A DNA stretch of 33,564 nt from Candidatus Anoxymicrobium japonicum (GTDB taxonomy: Bacteria > Actinomycetota > Geothermincolia > Fen-727 > Anoxymicrobiaceae). Both the position numbers and the translations under genes were made by a program. The notes below the pieces were generated by a model. It had not been told where the DNA came from and did not search any database. It saw only the letters and a program-made list of their open reading frames with translations. The stretch covers positions 1 to 33,564 of the forward strand of contig PHEX01000011.1 in assembly GCA_002843005.1 (NCBI GenBank), given 5' to 3'. This document shows, one piece after another, positions 7,853 through 15,099 of the stretch (position 1 is the stretch's first letter; every line of letters begins with the position of its first letter).

Positions 7853-8292
7853 TTCCCAACATAGTTTTTATCGCTTTGCGATATGTCTTTGTCGGCTTGC
7901 TGTATATCTTTCTCATCCTGGTGGTACGGGCAATATACCGGGATATCAGGATGCCCGAAACGGTGGCGCGGCCCTCACGGCACAGGGAAAAAAAGAAAGA
8001 TCAACAGCCGCAGCTCGTGGTGATAACCGCCGACAGGAACGTTGGCGCGCGTTTTATGCTGGTCGATGACGTCCGCATTGGAAGGGCCGCGAACAGCCAC
8101 ATAATTATTGATGATACTTACGCTTCACAGCAGCACGCGCGCATCTTTGTGAATGACGGTTCTTATTTTGTCGAGGATATTGGTTCGACCAATGGCACTT
8201 ACGTGAACGGCAGGAAGATATCCTACCCGCTCGGGCTACGGGCCGGCGACAGGATAAAGATAGGCAAGACAGTGTTCGAGTTCCGGATGTAG
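7849..8292 (+). CDS. fhaB: FhaB-type membrane-anchored FHA protein
   Basis: 147 residues from TTG 7849, chosen because GAGGAG lies 7-8 nt upstream, the TTGA overlaps the fhaA stop, and the protein then begins directly with its membrane helix (LRYVFVGLLYIFLILVVRAIYRD, about residues 9-31, shortened here to its core VFVGLLYIFLILVV). A basic linker follows, then a C-terminal FHA domain (about 65-147) with GRAANSHIIIDDTYASQQHA and GSTNGTYVNGRKI. The anchor-linker-FHA layout and position match FhaB/FipA, which is phosphorylated by PknA/PknB and links the kinase system to septal and elongation peptidoglycan enzymes in mycobacteria. The following PP2C gene begins within about 30 bp. Confidence 0.9.
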   Translation: MIPNIVFIALRYVFVGLLYIFLILVVRAIYRDIRMPETVARPSRHREKKKDQQPQLVVITADRNVGARFMLVDDVRIGRAANSHIIIDDTYASQQHARIFVNDGSYFVEDIGSTNGTYVNGRKISYPLGLRAGDRIKIGKTVFEFRM

Positions 8293-8308
8293 GAGTCCGA
8301 CTCAGACC

Positions 8309-8313
8309 GGAGG
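8309..8313 (+). promoter_or_regulatory. Shine-Dalgarno before the PP2C gene, spaced for an ATC start
   Basis: CGGAGGA is followed after 5 nt by ATC 8319 in frame with the phosphatase. No ATG, GTG or TTG occurs in this frame between the fhaB stop (8292) and GTG 8412. Confidence 0.5.
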
Positions 8314-8318
8314 ACGTC

Positions 8319-9638
8319 ATCTACAGCATTACCTCGTCATCGATAACTGATACAGGTAAAGTTAGACAGATTAACGAAGACGCGATCCTCGAGACGGGCA
8401 ACCTGTTTGCTGTGGCGGACGGCATGGGCGGCCACCAGGCGGGCGAAGTAGCGAGCTCTCTCGCGCTTTCCGTGGTTTGCCAGTACGTCGAGGACAACAT
8501 CGGACTCATGCCGGGCGAAAAGCTCATAGAGAAAGCAACTGCGGCAGCCAACGCCGCGATCTACACGAAAGCGTCGTCACGTGTAAAGTTCCGGCAGATG
8601 GGTACCACGCTCACCGTGATGTATCGGGAAGGCGACACCATCTATATCGCACACGTCGGGGACTCGCGCGCCTATCTCTTTCGTGAAAACAAATTGCGGC
8701 GTCTCACGCGTGACCATTCGCTTGTCGCGACCCTCGTCGAGAAGGGTGAGATTACCGAGGAGCAGGCGCTGTGCCACCCGCAGCGCAATATCATACTGAA
8801 GGCGCTGGGGCTGGCGCCACAGGTCGAAGTCGACGTGTCGGCGGTCAGAATCGAGCCCGGTGACATTTTTCTCATTGGGAGCGACGGGCTGACCGGCATG
8901 GCGCGCGACGAAGAGATTGCCGGAGTCCTCGCGTCCGGCGGAGAGCCATCTGACTGGTCGAGGCGCCTCAAAGATATTGCTCTTGACGCGGGTGGCGCCG
9001 ATAACGTCTCAGTGGTGGTGATTCGCATTCTCGAATCAGCTTCGATTGTGCGCGCGCCGGCGGCCGGGCGGAGAGCCGGGGGAAAGCCGGAAGGGGCGCC
9101 GCCTGCGCGCTCGCGCAGAGGCAGATTGCGCAACTGGTTGATAACAGTCGTCGTCGTCGTGGCCCTGCTGGGCGCGGGATTCGGTGTGGCTTATCACTCT
9201 TACAACAGGAGTTTCTGGGTGGGTGTCAAAGACGGCAAGGTGACGCTTTTCAAGGGCTTCCCGTTCTGGGATCTCGCCCTCGTTGAGCGGCAGACCGACA
9301 TTGAGGCACGGTTCCTGCCGGATGCCCTGATGCGACGGGTGGAGAACAAGCTGGAGCTCGAGTCTAAGAGCAGTGCGCTGGACACCATCGAAAGCCTCGA
9401 GCGTGAGGTGGAGAAAAACTCGAGCATCGTTCCGGATGTTCAGGGGAAGAAGTATCAGGTGGCAAGAGGCCTGCTCGAGTCGGTGGGATTGCGCGCCGAG
9501 CCGAATCTGGTAAGCCGGACAGGCATAGCCGCGGATATCGTGATAGATCAGGATCCTGTGCCGGGGACGCGCGTGGGCAAGGGCGCCTCAGTCAAAGTCA
9601 AAGTTGTAATGGCAGGCTCGCCCGCTGAGGAGGTGTAG
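8319..9638 (+). CDS. pstP: PP2C-type Ser/Thr phosphatase with membrane helix and PASTA ectodomain
   Basis: Metal-dependent phosphatase opposing Ser/Thr kinase signalling at the cell wall. From ATC 8319 the frame gives TDTGKVRQINEDAIL, then FAVADGMGGHQAG, GTTLTVMY, HVGDSRAYL and GSDGLTG, the full PP2C motif set. Starting at GTG 8412 (the first canonical codon) would delete the NED motif and its metal-binding Asp, so the true start must lie upstream; ATC 8319 or ATT 8328 after CGGAGG is my proposal. A basic juxtamembrane stretch precedes a membrane helix (WLITVVVVVALLGAGFGVAY), and the extracellular end is one PASTA domain (VPDVQGKKYQVARGLLESVG ... QDPVPGTRVGKGASVKVKV). PASTA normally belongs to PknB-type kinases and PBPs, so its presence on the phosphatase is unusual. 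The next gene, rodA, starts within 30 bp. Confidence 0.92.
   Translation: MYSITSSSITDTGKVRQINEDAILETGNLFAVADGMGGHQAGEVASSLALSVVCQYVEDNIGLMPGEKLIEKATAAANAAIYTKASSRVKFRQMGTTLTVMYREGDTIYIAHVGDSRAYLFRENKLRRLTRDHSLVATLVEKGEITEEQALCHPQRNIILKALGLAPQVEVDVSAVRIEPGDIFLIGSDGLTGMARDEEIAGVLASGGEPSDWSRRLKDIALDAGGADNVSVVVIRILESASIVRAPAAGRRAGGKPEGAPPARSRRGRLRNWLITVVVVVALLGAGFGVAYHSYNRSFWVGVKDGKVTLFKGFPFWDLALVERQTDIEARFLPDALMRRVENKLELESKSSALDTIESLEREVEKNSSIVPDVQGKKYQVARGLLESVGLRAEPNLVSRTGIAADIVIDQDPVPGTRVGKGASVKVKVVMAGSPAEEV
9627..9635 (+). promoter_or_regulatory. Near-perfect Shine-Dalgarno of rodA, spaced for an ACG start
   Basis: GAGGAGGTG lies inside the end of the phosphatase gene; the last G of GGAGG is 8 nt before ACG 9642, in the rodA frame. 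The first ATG (9666) is over 30 nt from it. Confidence 0.45.
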
Positions 9639-9665
9639 GCCACGAGAGCGCGAAACCGGGAACTG

Positions 9666-10943
9666 ATGCTTTTGATATTCCTGACGGTCATGATGTCCGT
9701 CGGCTTTATCAGTGTGCAACTGGCGCGAGAAGAGAAGCTGGCGCCGGCCTCGTTCTTGTACCCCGCCGCCGCCGCCGCCGCGGTGTTTATCGTTCTCCAC
9801 GTCGTCTTGCGCATCTTCATGCCGCGCGCCGACGGCCTGATCCTGCCAATCACCGCGGGCCTCACTTTCATGGGGCTCGTGATGATCGACCGGCTTGATC
9901 CGGATCTGGCGCTCGAGCAAATGAGCTGGATTATCGTGGCGGCCGTATGCTTCGTGCTCGTGATTCTTTTTTTTCGCGACTACGAGAATCTGGCTCAGTA
10001 CAAGTACACCTGGGGCATCGCCGCTCTTTTGCTTCTCGCGTCAACCATGGTGTTGGGGAAGGAGGTGAATGGCGCCCGCCTCTGGCTTCAGATCGGCTCG
10101 TTTCACTTCCAGCCGTCGGAGCTCGCGAAGGTGGCGCTGGTGATCTTTCTTGCGGCGTTCTTCGCTGAGAAGCACGAGCTCCTGTCGATCTCGACCCACA
10201 GGGCGCTCGGGATCCCGTTGCCGGAGGTCAAATACTTTGTGCCGTTGCTGCTCATGTGGGGAGTAAGCGTTCTCATGATGATCTATCAGAAGGATCTGGG
10301 CTCGTCACTGCTCTTTTTCGGGATTTTCACTTGCATGATGTATGCGGCGACGGCCAGAAAGACGTACGTGCTGGTGGGGGTGGCGCTTTTCGCCTTGGGC
10401 GCCTATCTTTGCTACCTGGGGTTTGGCCACGTACAGGTGCGGGTGCTTACCTGGCTGCGTCCCTTCAACGCCGCGACCATACAGCATGAATCCTACCAGA
10501 TATCCCAATCGCTTTTCGCACTTTCGTCCGGTGGAGTTTCCGGAACGGGCCTGGGCCTGGGCCACCCGAACTTCATTCCTTCCGTGACCACGGATTTTAT
10601 CTTCAGCGCGGTAGGGGAGGAACTGGGGCTTCTGGGCGCCGCGTCGGTAGTGCTGATGTACATACTTCTGGTCGCTCGGGGGATAAAGGTCGCGCTCTCG
10701 CACCGCGACGACTTCGGTAAGTTGCTCGCTGTCGGGCTCGTCAGCATCATCGCGTTGCAATCTTTTATCATTATGGGAGGCGTTACGCGGCTCATACCGC
10801 TGACCGGCATCACGTTGCCTTTCATGAGTTACGGGGGAAGCTCGCTGGTCGCGAACTTCATGGTGCTGGGATTGCTCATGGCGCTGTCGCACCGGGGCGC
10901 TACCACCAACGTGGTGAGCCTCAAAGAGGGGACGAAACGGTGA
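9666..10943 (+). CDS. rodA: SEDS-family peptidoglycan glycosyltransferase RodA/FtsW
   Basis: Polytopic membrane enzyme that polymerises lipid II into glycan strands with a class B PBP partner. About ten helices can be traced, with signatures FQPSELAKVALVIFLAAFF, NGARLWL, the QSLFALSSGGVSGTGLGLG loop, SVTTDFIFSAVGEELGLLG and the C-terminal LPFMSYGGSSLVANF. The gene lies between the phosphatase and pbpA, as in the actinobacterial pstP-rodA-pbpA order, so RodA is favoured over FtsW. The start is doubtful. ATG 9666 lacks a ribosome site, and the eight codons before it (TRARNREL) look like the usual cytosolic N-terminus. A strong site precedes ACG 9642. The stop overlaps the pbpA start as GTGA. 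Confidence 0.92.
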   Translation: MLLIFLTVMMSVGFISVQLAREEKLAPASFLYPAAAAAAVFIVLHVVLRIFMPRADGLILPITAGLTFMGLVMIDRLDPDLALEQMSWIIVAAVCFVLVILFFRDYENLAQYKYTWGIAALLLLASTMVLGKEVNGARLWLQIGSFHFQPSELAKVALVIFLAAFFAEKHELLSISTHRALGIPLPEVKYFVPLLLMWGVSVLMMIYQKDLGSSLLFFGIFTCMMYAATARKTYVLVGVALFALGAYLCYLGFGHVQVRVLTWLRPFNAATIQHESYQISQSLFALSSGGVSGTGLGLGHPNFIPSVTTDFIFSAVGEELGLLGAASVVLMYILLVARGIKVALSHRDDFGKLLAVGLVSIIALQSFIIMGGVTRLIPLTGITLPFMSYGGSSLVANFMVLGLLMALSHRGATTNVVSLKEGTKR

Positions 10944-12379
10944 AGATGAACAAGCAGATCAAGGCATTGTTCACGGTTTTCGTTGTGATCCTGCTTGCTA
11001 TTGTCGTCAACCTTTCCTGGCTCCAGGTCTTTGGCGCGAGCGGGATAGAGAACAACGCTTTCAACAAGCGCAGGATCGTAGAGGAATACGCTATCTTACG
11101 GGGCGACATCATTTCGGCGGATAACCAGATCGCGGCCAGAAGCGTTGACACCTCTGCTGAGTACCGTTACCAGCGCGAGTACCCGATGGGTTCGCTTTTC
11201 TCGGACGTCATCGGGTACGACTCCTGGCGCTACGGGAGGACCGGGCTGGAGGCCAGGTATAACAAAGAACTTCTCGGGAGCAGTAGCAAGCTGACCGTTC
11301 AGAGTCTCTCAAACCGCCTGCTAGGCGCGAGCAAGAAGGGCAACTCCATCTTGATGACTCTTGATTCACGTGTCCAGCGTTGCGCGGCCGAAGCCCTCGA
11401 CGGGCGCAAAGGCGCGGTAGTGGCGATGGATTCGAAGACAGAGGCTGTCCTCGCGATGGTTACGAGCCCGACGTACGACCCGAACGCCGCGATCCCGTTG
11501 CCCGGCAGGGATAACCAGGCGCAGTGGGACGCCATCAACGCCGACCCCAACCGCCCGCTCTTCAACAGGGCCACGAGCGGCCTCTACCCGCCGGGTTCGT
11601 CGTTTAAGGTCGTGACCGCCGCCGCGGCGCTGGATCAGGGGATAGTTACGCCCGATACGCCCTTTGACTGCGCCGGGAAGCTTCCCGTCAGCGGCTACAG
11701 TATCTATGATTTCAACAAGAAATCGCACGGGCGCCTGGATTTCGCGCAGGCTCTTATACTCTCGTGCAATATTACGTTCGCGCAGGTGGGCATGAACCTC
11801 GGCGCGCCGGCGCTCGTGAAGTACGCCGAGATGTTCGGGTTCAACAAGCCGATGCCTCTCGACCTGCCAACTGTGGCGAGCCAGGTTCAGGAAGCCGGGG
11901 AAATGGATCCGGTGGCTTTAGCTTCCGCCAGCTTTGGGCAGGGACAGGACCTGGCCACGCCCGTAGAAATGGCGGTAGTGGCATCGACAATAGCCAATGA
12001 GGGCGTAATGATGCGGCCGTACATGGTTCAGGAGATACGAGATTACAACAACAGGATTATCGACAGGGTCGAGCCGGGGCAGATCCGGCAGGTTGTTGAC
12101 AGCCAGACGGCGATTACTCTTACGGACATCATGGTAAATGTCGTTGAGAAGGGCACTGGCACCTCGGCGCGAATAGATGGAGTGGAAGTCGCCGGCAAGA
12201 CCGGCACTGCGGAGGTCGAGAACGGCAAGCCGCACGCCTGGTTCATTTGCTTCGCTCCGGCCAGGGATCCGAAAGTAGCTGTGGCTGTTATTGTAGAGAA
12301 CGGCGGCGAGGGCGGCAAGACCGCCGCGCCAATCGCGAGAAAGGTTCTTCAGATGGCGCTGAAAGTGAACACCCAATGA
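10940..12379 (+). CDS. pbpA: Class B penicillin-binding protein (PbpA)
   Basis: 479-residue monofunctional transpeptidase that cross-links peptidoglycan made by RodA. The N-terminal membrane anchor is about residues 8-28 (ALFTVFVVILLAIVVNLSWL). A dimerisation/pedestal region follows, with RGDIISADNQIAAR and a GRTGLEARYNKELLG segment. The transpeptidase domain has all three motifs: SSFK (about residue 220), SCN (about 275) and KTGT (about 418). The length and absence of PASTA repeats match actinobacterial PbpA rather than FtsI or PknB-linked PBPs. GTG 10940 overlaps the rodA stop and is followed by ATG two codons later. In many actinobacteria pknA and pknB follow; here the next gene is an unrelated lipoprotein. 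Confidence 0.94.
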   Translation: MKMNKQIKALFTVFVVILLAIVVNLSWLQVFGASGIENNAFNKRRIVEEYAILRGDIISADNQIAARSVDTSAEYRYQREYPMGSLFSDVIGYDSWRYGRTGLEARYNKELLGSSSKLTVQSLSNRLLGASKKGNSILMTLDSRVQRCAAEALDGRKGAVVAMDSKTEAVLAMVTSPTYDPNAAIPLPGRDNQAQWDAINADPNRPLFNRATSGLYPPGSSFKVVTAAAALDQGIVTPDTPFDCAGKLPVSGYSIYDFNKKSHGRLDFAQALILSCNITFAQVGMNLGAPALVKYAEMFGFNKPMPLDLPTVASQVQEAGEMDPVALASASFGQGQDLATPVEMAVVASTIANEGVMMRPYMVQEIRDYNNRIIDRVEPGQIRQVVDSQTAITLTDIMVNVVEKGTGTSARIDGVEVAGKTGTAEVENGKPHAWFICFAPARDPKVAVAVIVENGGEGGKTAAPIARKVLQMALKVNTQ

Positions 12380-12444
12380 AGTTCGAGTTCGAGATAATCA
12401 AGAGCGCGTGACGTGAAATGTCATATTTGTGAAGGGAGAATGCT

Positions 12445-14070
12445 TTGAAGTGGCATGTACGGTTCAGGTGGGTGACCGCAGTGGCGCTCGTTCTGACGAT
12501 CGCGCTCCCCGTGGGGCTGGGAGGCTGTTTCGCGCGGGGGAAGGAGGATGTCAACACGTATGTCGTCAAAGAGTCGGGCAAGGTGATAGGATCGCAGAAG
12601 GTGCGCATCAAGGAGACCGGTTCAGGGCTTGCGTACTCTTGCACCGAGAAGCGGCCTTTTGCCGAGTTGGACACTACTTTCACGCGGGAACTCACGGTTG
12701 CGAAGAACCTCAAGACCATGCTTGGCTACAAGTCGAGCAAGAGTGTTCCCGGCGCGGTGTACCGAACCGATATCTCCGCGACCGACCAGGGGTTTTCTTT
12801 TTTTGCCTACGACCCGCGGATGTTTGATTATTTGCCTCTGATGACGAATGGGAAAAACGTGATTCCCATAGAGATCGACTCCGCGTGCCTGATGCAGGCG
12901 TTGCTGGACAGGTTTCTGGTCGCCAATGTTCAAAGCGCCAGCGCGTTTGTAGTCGTACCGTCGCGAGGCCCTGTGGTGCGCCAGGTGACTGTCGATAGGA
13001 AGAGCCGGTTTCTCATTCATCTGGCGGGAGTGGGATTAGACGATGTTGACGTGTCATTTGACAGGAACAACTTCGTGACACGCGTCCGCGCGCTCGACGT
13101 GACAATCGAAAAAGGAAGCGCGGCCCCGTCGCAATCCAAATCTTTTGAGCCTGTGAAGAAAGCCGGACGTGTCAGTGAAGTTCGGGTCGACACTCCCGAG
13201 AGGCTTCACAACGGCGACAGGCTCGAGCTCGCCGGCAACCTCTACCTTCCTCCATCGGGAAAGAAGCCTTACCGGGCGGTGATACTGACCGGGGACGCGG
13301 GGCCGCAGGACAGAACCGGCGGCGGATTCCTGTCCCAGGTCGCGGACGCGCTGGCGGGCCAGGGGTTCGCGGTGCTCACCTGCGACCGGCGCGGCGTTCC
13401 GGAGAGCGCGGGTAACTACGCGACAATCACAAGAAAGAGTTTGCTTTCCGATCTCGACTCGCAGGTCGACTACCTGGTGTGCCGCGGTGATATGGATCCC
13501 GAGAAAATAGCGCTGGTCGGTTACGGTGAAGGCGGTTTGATCTCAGCGAGTGTCGCCGCGGCCAATCCGTACGTGAAGCGCGTCGCGCTGATGGCGACAC
13601 CATCGGTAAAAATGTTCCCTGATATGGCGCTGACGAGCATTCAGATTGCCACTATCGACGGGAAGATGATCGCGCCGGAGACTTACCACGCCCGGCAGTG
13701 CGTTGAAGCGCTGATAGGGCTTGTTTATGGCACGGCAGGAGAGAGCGTGGACGTGGCGGGTCACAAGATTTTCCTTGAATGGATGCGCTCCTGGATGGCG
13801 TCAAATCCGCCCGCCGACCTGAGCGCGTTGAAGGTTCCGGTTCTGGTGATGCACGGCGCCGTGGATAGAGTGGTCCCCGTGGATCAGGCGTCAGAGATAA
13901 TGAAAGCTCTCGAAACCAGGCAGGGAGGCGAGCAGAAGCTCGAGGTGTTCGACAATCTCGGGCACACATTCGGGCCGGTTGTCGATGAGGCAAAAGCGCG
14001 CCCTTACAGGTCGCACCCCGTGGTTGACCGGAAGGTACTCGTCACGTTGTCCGACTGGCTGAAAAAGTAG
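12445..14070 (+). CDS. Secreted lipoprotein with alpha/beta-hydrolase domain lacking the Ser nucleophile
   Basis: 541 residues. TTG 12445 is preceded by GGGAG at 7 nt. The signal peptide core VALVLTIALPVGL ends in the lipobox LGGC, so Cys28 should be lipidated. Residues about 30-240 form an unrecognised beta-rich domain. The C-terminal half is an alpha/beta hydrolase of the dienelactone hydrolase/BAAT type: RAVILTGDAGPQD, LTCDRRGVPES, KIALVGYGEGGLISAS, VPVLVMHGAVDRVVP and LGHTFGP. The elbow normally reads GxSxG, often GHSEGG; here it is GYGEGG, with Gly (GGT) at residue 361 in place of Ser, one base from AGT. The acid Asp474 and His507 remain. It may be a binding protein or use different chemistry, or the change may be recent. 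It follows pbpA by 65 bp. Confidence 0.78.
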   Translation: MKWHVRFRWVTAVALVLTIALPVGLGGCFARGKEDVNTYVVKESGKVIGSQKVRIKETGSGLAYSCTEKRPFAELDTTFTRELTVAKNLKTMLGYKSSKSVPGAVYRTDISATDQGFSFFAYDPRMFDYLPLMTNGKNVIPIEIDSACLMQALLDRFLVANVQSASAFVVVPSRGPVVRQVTVDRKSRFLIHLAGVGLDDVDVSFDRNNFVTRVRALDVTIEKGSAAPSQSKSFEPVKKAGRVSEVRVDTPERLHNGDRLELAGNLYLPPSGKKPYRAVILTGDAGPQDRTGGGFLSQVADALAGQGFAVLTCDRRGVPESAGNYATITRKSLLSDLDSQVDYLVCRGDMDPEKIALVGYGEGGLISASVAAANPYVKRVALMATPSVKMFPDMALTSIQIATIDGKMIAPETYHARQCVEALIGLVYGTAGESVDVAGHKIFLEWMRSWMASNPPADLSALKVPVLVMHGAVDRVVPVDQASEIMKALETRQGGEQKLEVFDNLGHTFGPVVDEAKARPYRSHPVVDRKVLVTLSDWLKK

Positions 14071-14081
14071 AGGCTCGGGAT

Positions 14082-14154
14082 GTCTTCTTCGCCCTCCGCT
14101 CGCGGACTCGGACGTCGGTCGAAGAAAACACCCCTCGCTTTGCTGAGGGGGGGG
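14082..14154. terminator. Hairpins after the hydrolase gene
   Basis: Two stem-loops follow the hydrolase stop. GTCTTCTTCG (14082) pairs with CGAAGAAAAC (ends 14129) with one mismatch, and CCCCTC/GAGGGG (14131-14150) closes the loop GCTTTGCT. Neither has a T-tract on the plus strand. Read on the minus strand, the second stem is followed by TGTTTTCTTC, so it could also end minus-strand transcription. Confidence 0.45.
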
Positions 14155-14215
14155 GAAGATTAGTCAATCAGAAAAAGTGGCACAGAATGCCATGTTCTCT
14201 AAGAACGGCATATGG

Positions 14216-14249
14216 CAAAAAGAGCCCGGTTGCGCAATTCGCCGGGCCC
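14216..14249 (-). terminator. Rho-independent terminator of the micro-ORF
   Basis: On the minus strand, GGGCCCGGCG, a short AATT-containing loop and GCAACCGGGCTC form a GC-rich hairpin that runs directly into TTTTT. It starts 22 nt after the micro-ORF stop codon (14271), as expected for a monocistronic transcript. A further hairpin (ATGCC..GTTCT/AGAAC..GGCAT, 14187-14211) lies beyond it. Confidence 0.75.
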
Positions 14250-14270
14250 TTTGATTATTCGGCAGGTAGT

Positions 14271-14345
14271 TTACGGTCGTGCCCGGGACAGAAGTTCGCA
14301 GCCCTCGCTACAGTGGGCGCAGCGCGGAATCGTGTATCTTTTCAA
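14271..14345 (-). CDS. Cys-rich micro-ORF (24 residues), unrecognised
   Basis: TTG 14345 reads 24 codons to TAA. It is preceded by AAGGAGGTG (14359-14351), fully complementary to the anti-Shine-Dalgarno, with 5 nt to the start. The peptide begins MKRYTIPRCAHC and has cysteines at 9, 12 and 16 plus His11, in a CxxCxxxC arrangement that could bind zinc or an iron-sulfur cluster. A terminator with T-tract follows immediately and a TATAAT lies at 14371-14366. The combination of promoter-like element, ideal ribosome site, short frame and terminator suggests a real gene rather than chance. I do not recognise the family. Alternatively it could be the leader peptide of a regulatory RNA, but no gene follows on this strand. 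Confidence 0.55.
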   Translation of the reverse strand: MKRYTIPRCAHCSEGCELLSRARP

Positions 14346-14350
14346 CGTGA

Positions 14351-14434
14351 CACCTCCTTTTTCGAATTATATTATTGCGTGTCGCGATACCAGTGTCCTT
14401 CTACAGACAAATACTGTCAATGTCGAATGTCAAT
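14351..14434 (-). promoter_or_regulatory. Promoter and operator-like region of the micro-ORF
   Basis: Reading leftward, there are two TTGACA boxes within TTGACATTCGACATTGACA (14434-14416), the inverted repeat GACAAATACTGTC (14406-14418), and TATAAT at 14371-14366, just before AAGGAGGTG. The -35-like boxes are not at standard distance from the TATAAT, so which elements act together is unclear. The clustered GACATT repeats may be an operator. The region also lies upstream of the divergent truncated cupin gene. Confidence 0.35.
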
Positions 14435-14618
14435 CTCCCGGATCTCAAATTGTGCCGACTGCTACTGAGCATCAGTGTTCAGGCGGTGAAGCCATTCTAA
14501 TGCTCCGCGGCTCCGCGGATTACATACGCGACCGCCACCGGCACAGCACAGGGATTTGAAGTCATGGCAGGAGATGAGGAGGGATAAATTCATCCAGTGC
14601 GATTGGGAGGTGAAAAGT

Positions 14619-14819
14619 ATGGATACAGTGAACGAAATCGTCAAGAAAATTGACGAAGGGAAAATCGTTTATCTTGAGGAAGAGGCAGATGCAAAAAATC
14701 TGAGTTGGGACGCGCATCCGACTTTCAAAGGCGTATTTTTGAAACATCTTGTAAAAGGAGAAAAGACGGATGGTGAGTCAGGCAGGTCTCGGCCCCACGC
14801 GCTTGAAAGCGTGCGGTGA
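14619..14819 (+). pseudogene. Truncated cupin-domain gene (N-terminal fragment)
   Basis: ATG 14619 has a fine ribosome site (GGGAGGTG). The first 52 or so residues read as the start of a small cupin protein, with WDAHPTFKGVFLKHLVKGEKT, here given as its core FKGVFLKHLVKGEKT, a pattern that in intact relatives is followed by the metal-binding beta barrel. After KTDG the frame enters unrelated DNA with tRNA-like pieces and stops after 66 residues, so the barrel with its His ligands is absent. It is probably a broken gene whose 3' part was lost by recombination at a tRNA locus. A truncated but translated peptide cannot be excluded. Confidence 0.55.
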
Positions 14820-14868
14820 CCCCGTGTTCGAGGACGCCGCGATGCGGCGCCTCATGAGGTCGCAGGTT
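14771..14868. other. tRNA-like debris between the cupin fragment and tRNA-Lys
   Basis: CAGGCAGGTCTCG near 14779 is identical to the T-arm side of the nearby tRNA-Lys as it appears on the plus strand. CACGC/GCGTG with a central CTTGAAA resembles an anticodon arm but has an 8-nt loop. GAGGACGCCGC/GCGGCGCCTC (14832-14855) is a long hairpin like a type II variable arm, and GCAGGTTCGATCC resembles a T arm with an extra base. No pairing acceptor ends are found in either orientation, so I treat it as remnants, not a functional tRNA-Ser or tRNA-Sec. Confidence 0.35.
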
Positions 14869-14906
14869 CGATCCACTGTATGGAAGAAGTGGAATCTGAT
14901 TTGGAG

Positions 14907-14982
14907 TGGTAGGCCAGGCAGGTCTCGAACCTGCGACACCCGGATTAAAAGTCCGGTGCTCTACCAACTGAGCTACTGGCCC
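14907..14982 (-). tRNA. tRNA-Lys (anticodon TTT)
   Basis: On the minus strand GGGCCAG starts the acceptor and CTGGCCT-A-CCA ends it, with the CCA encoded (14909-14907). The D arm is GCTCAGTTGGTAGAGC, the anticodon stem CCGGA/TCCGG closes loop CTTTTAA giving TTT, and the T arm is GCAGGTTCGAGACCTGC. All arms pair. It lies opposite to its neighbours and ends near the tRNA-like debris and the truncated cupin gene, which suggests this tRNA 3' end has been a recombination site. Confidence 0.96.
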
Positions 14983-15060
14983 ACAAATTACTTCATTCTA
15001 TTCTACTTTTGTCGGAGCGCATCAACAATCGTGACCCGATGTCCGCGCTGAAAAATTTCC

Positions 15061-15099
15061 AATTGTGATAAAATTGTGACAATATTGACACATTGACAC
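15061..15099 (+). promoter_or_regulatory. Paired direct repeats upstream of the PAS gene
   Basis: AATTGTGA occurs at 15061 and 15072, 11 bp (one helical turn) apart. It is followed by tandem ATTGACAC at 15084 and 15092. Both tandem copies contain TTGACA, a consensus -35, though no good -10 is found at 16-18 bp. The layout suits a transcription-factor site controlling the PAS gene, or the tRNA-Lys promoter on the other strand. Confidence 0.35.

Noticed and set aside
8412..9638. PP2C gene starting at GTG 8412
   Set aside because: This would remove the conserved NED motif with a metal-binding Asp, and there is no ribosome site there.
14771..14868. A functional tRNA-Ser(TGA) or tRNA-Sec
   Set aside because: Anticodon-like loop has 8 nt, the T-arm stem needs a bulge and no complementary acceptor ends are found on either strand.
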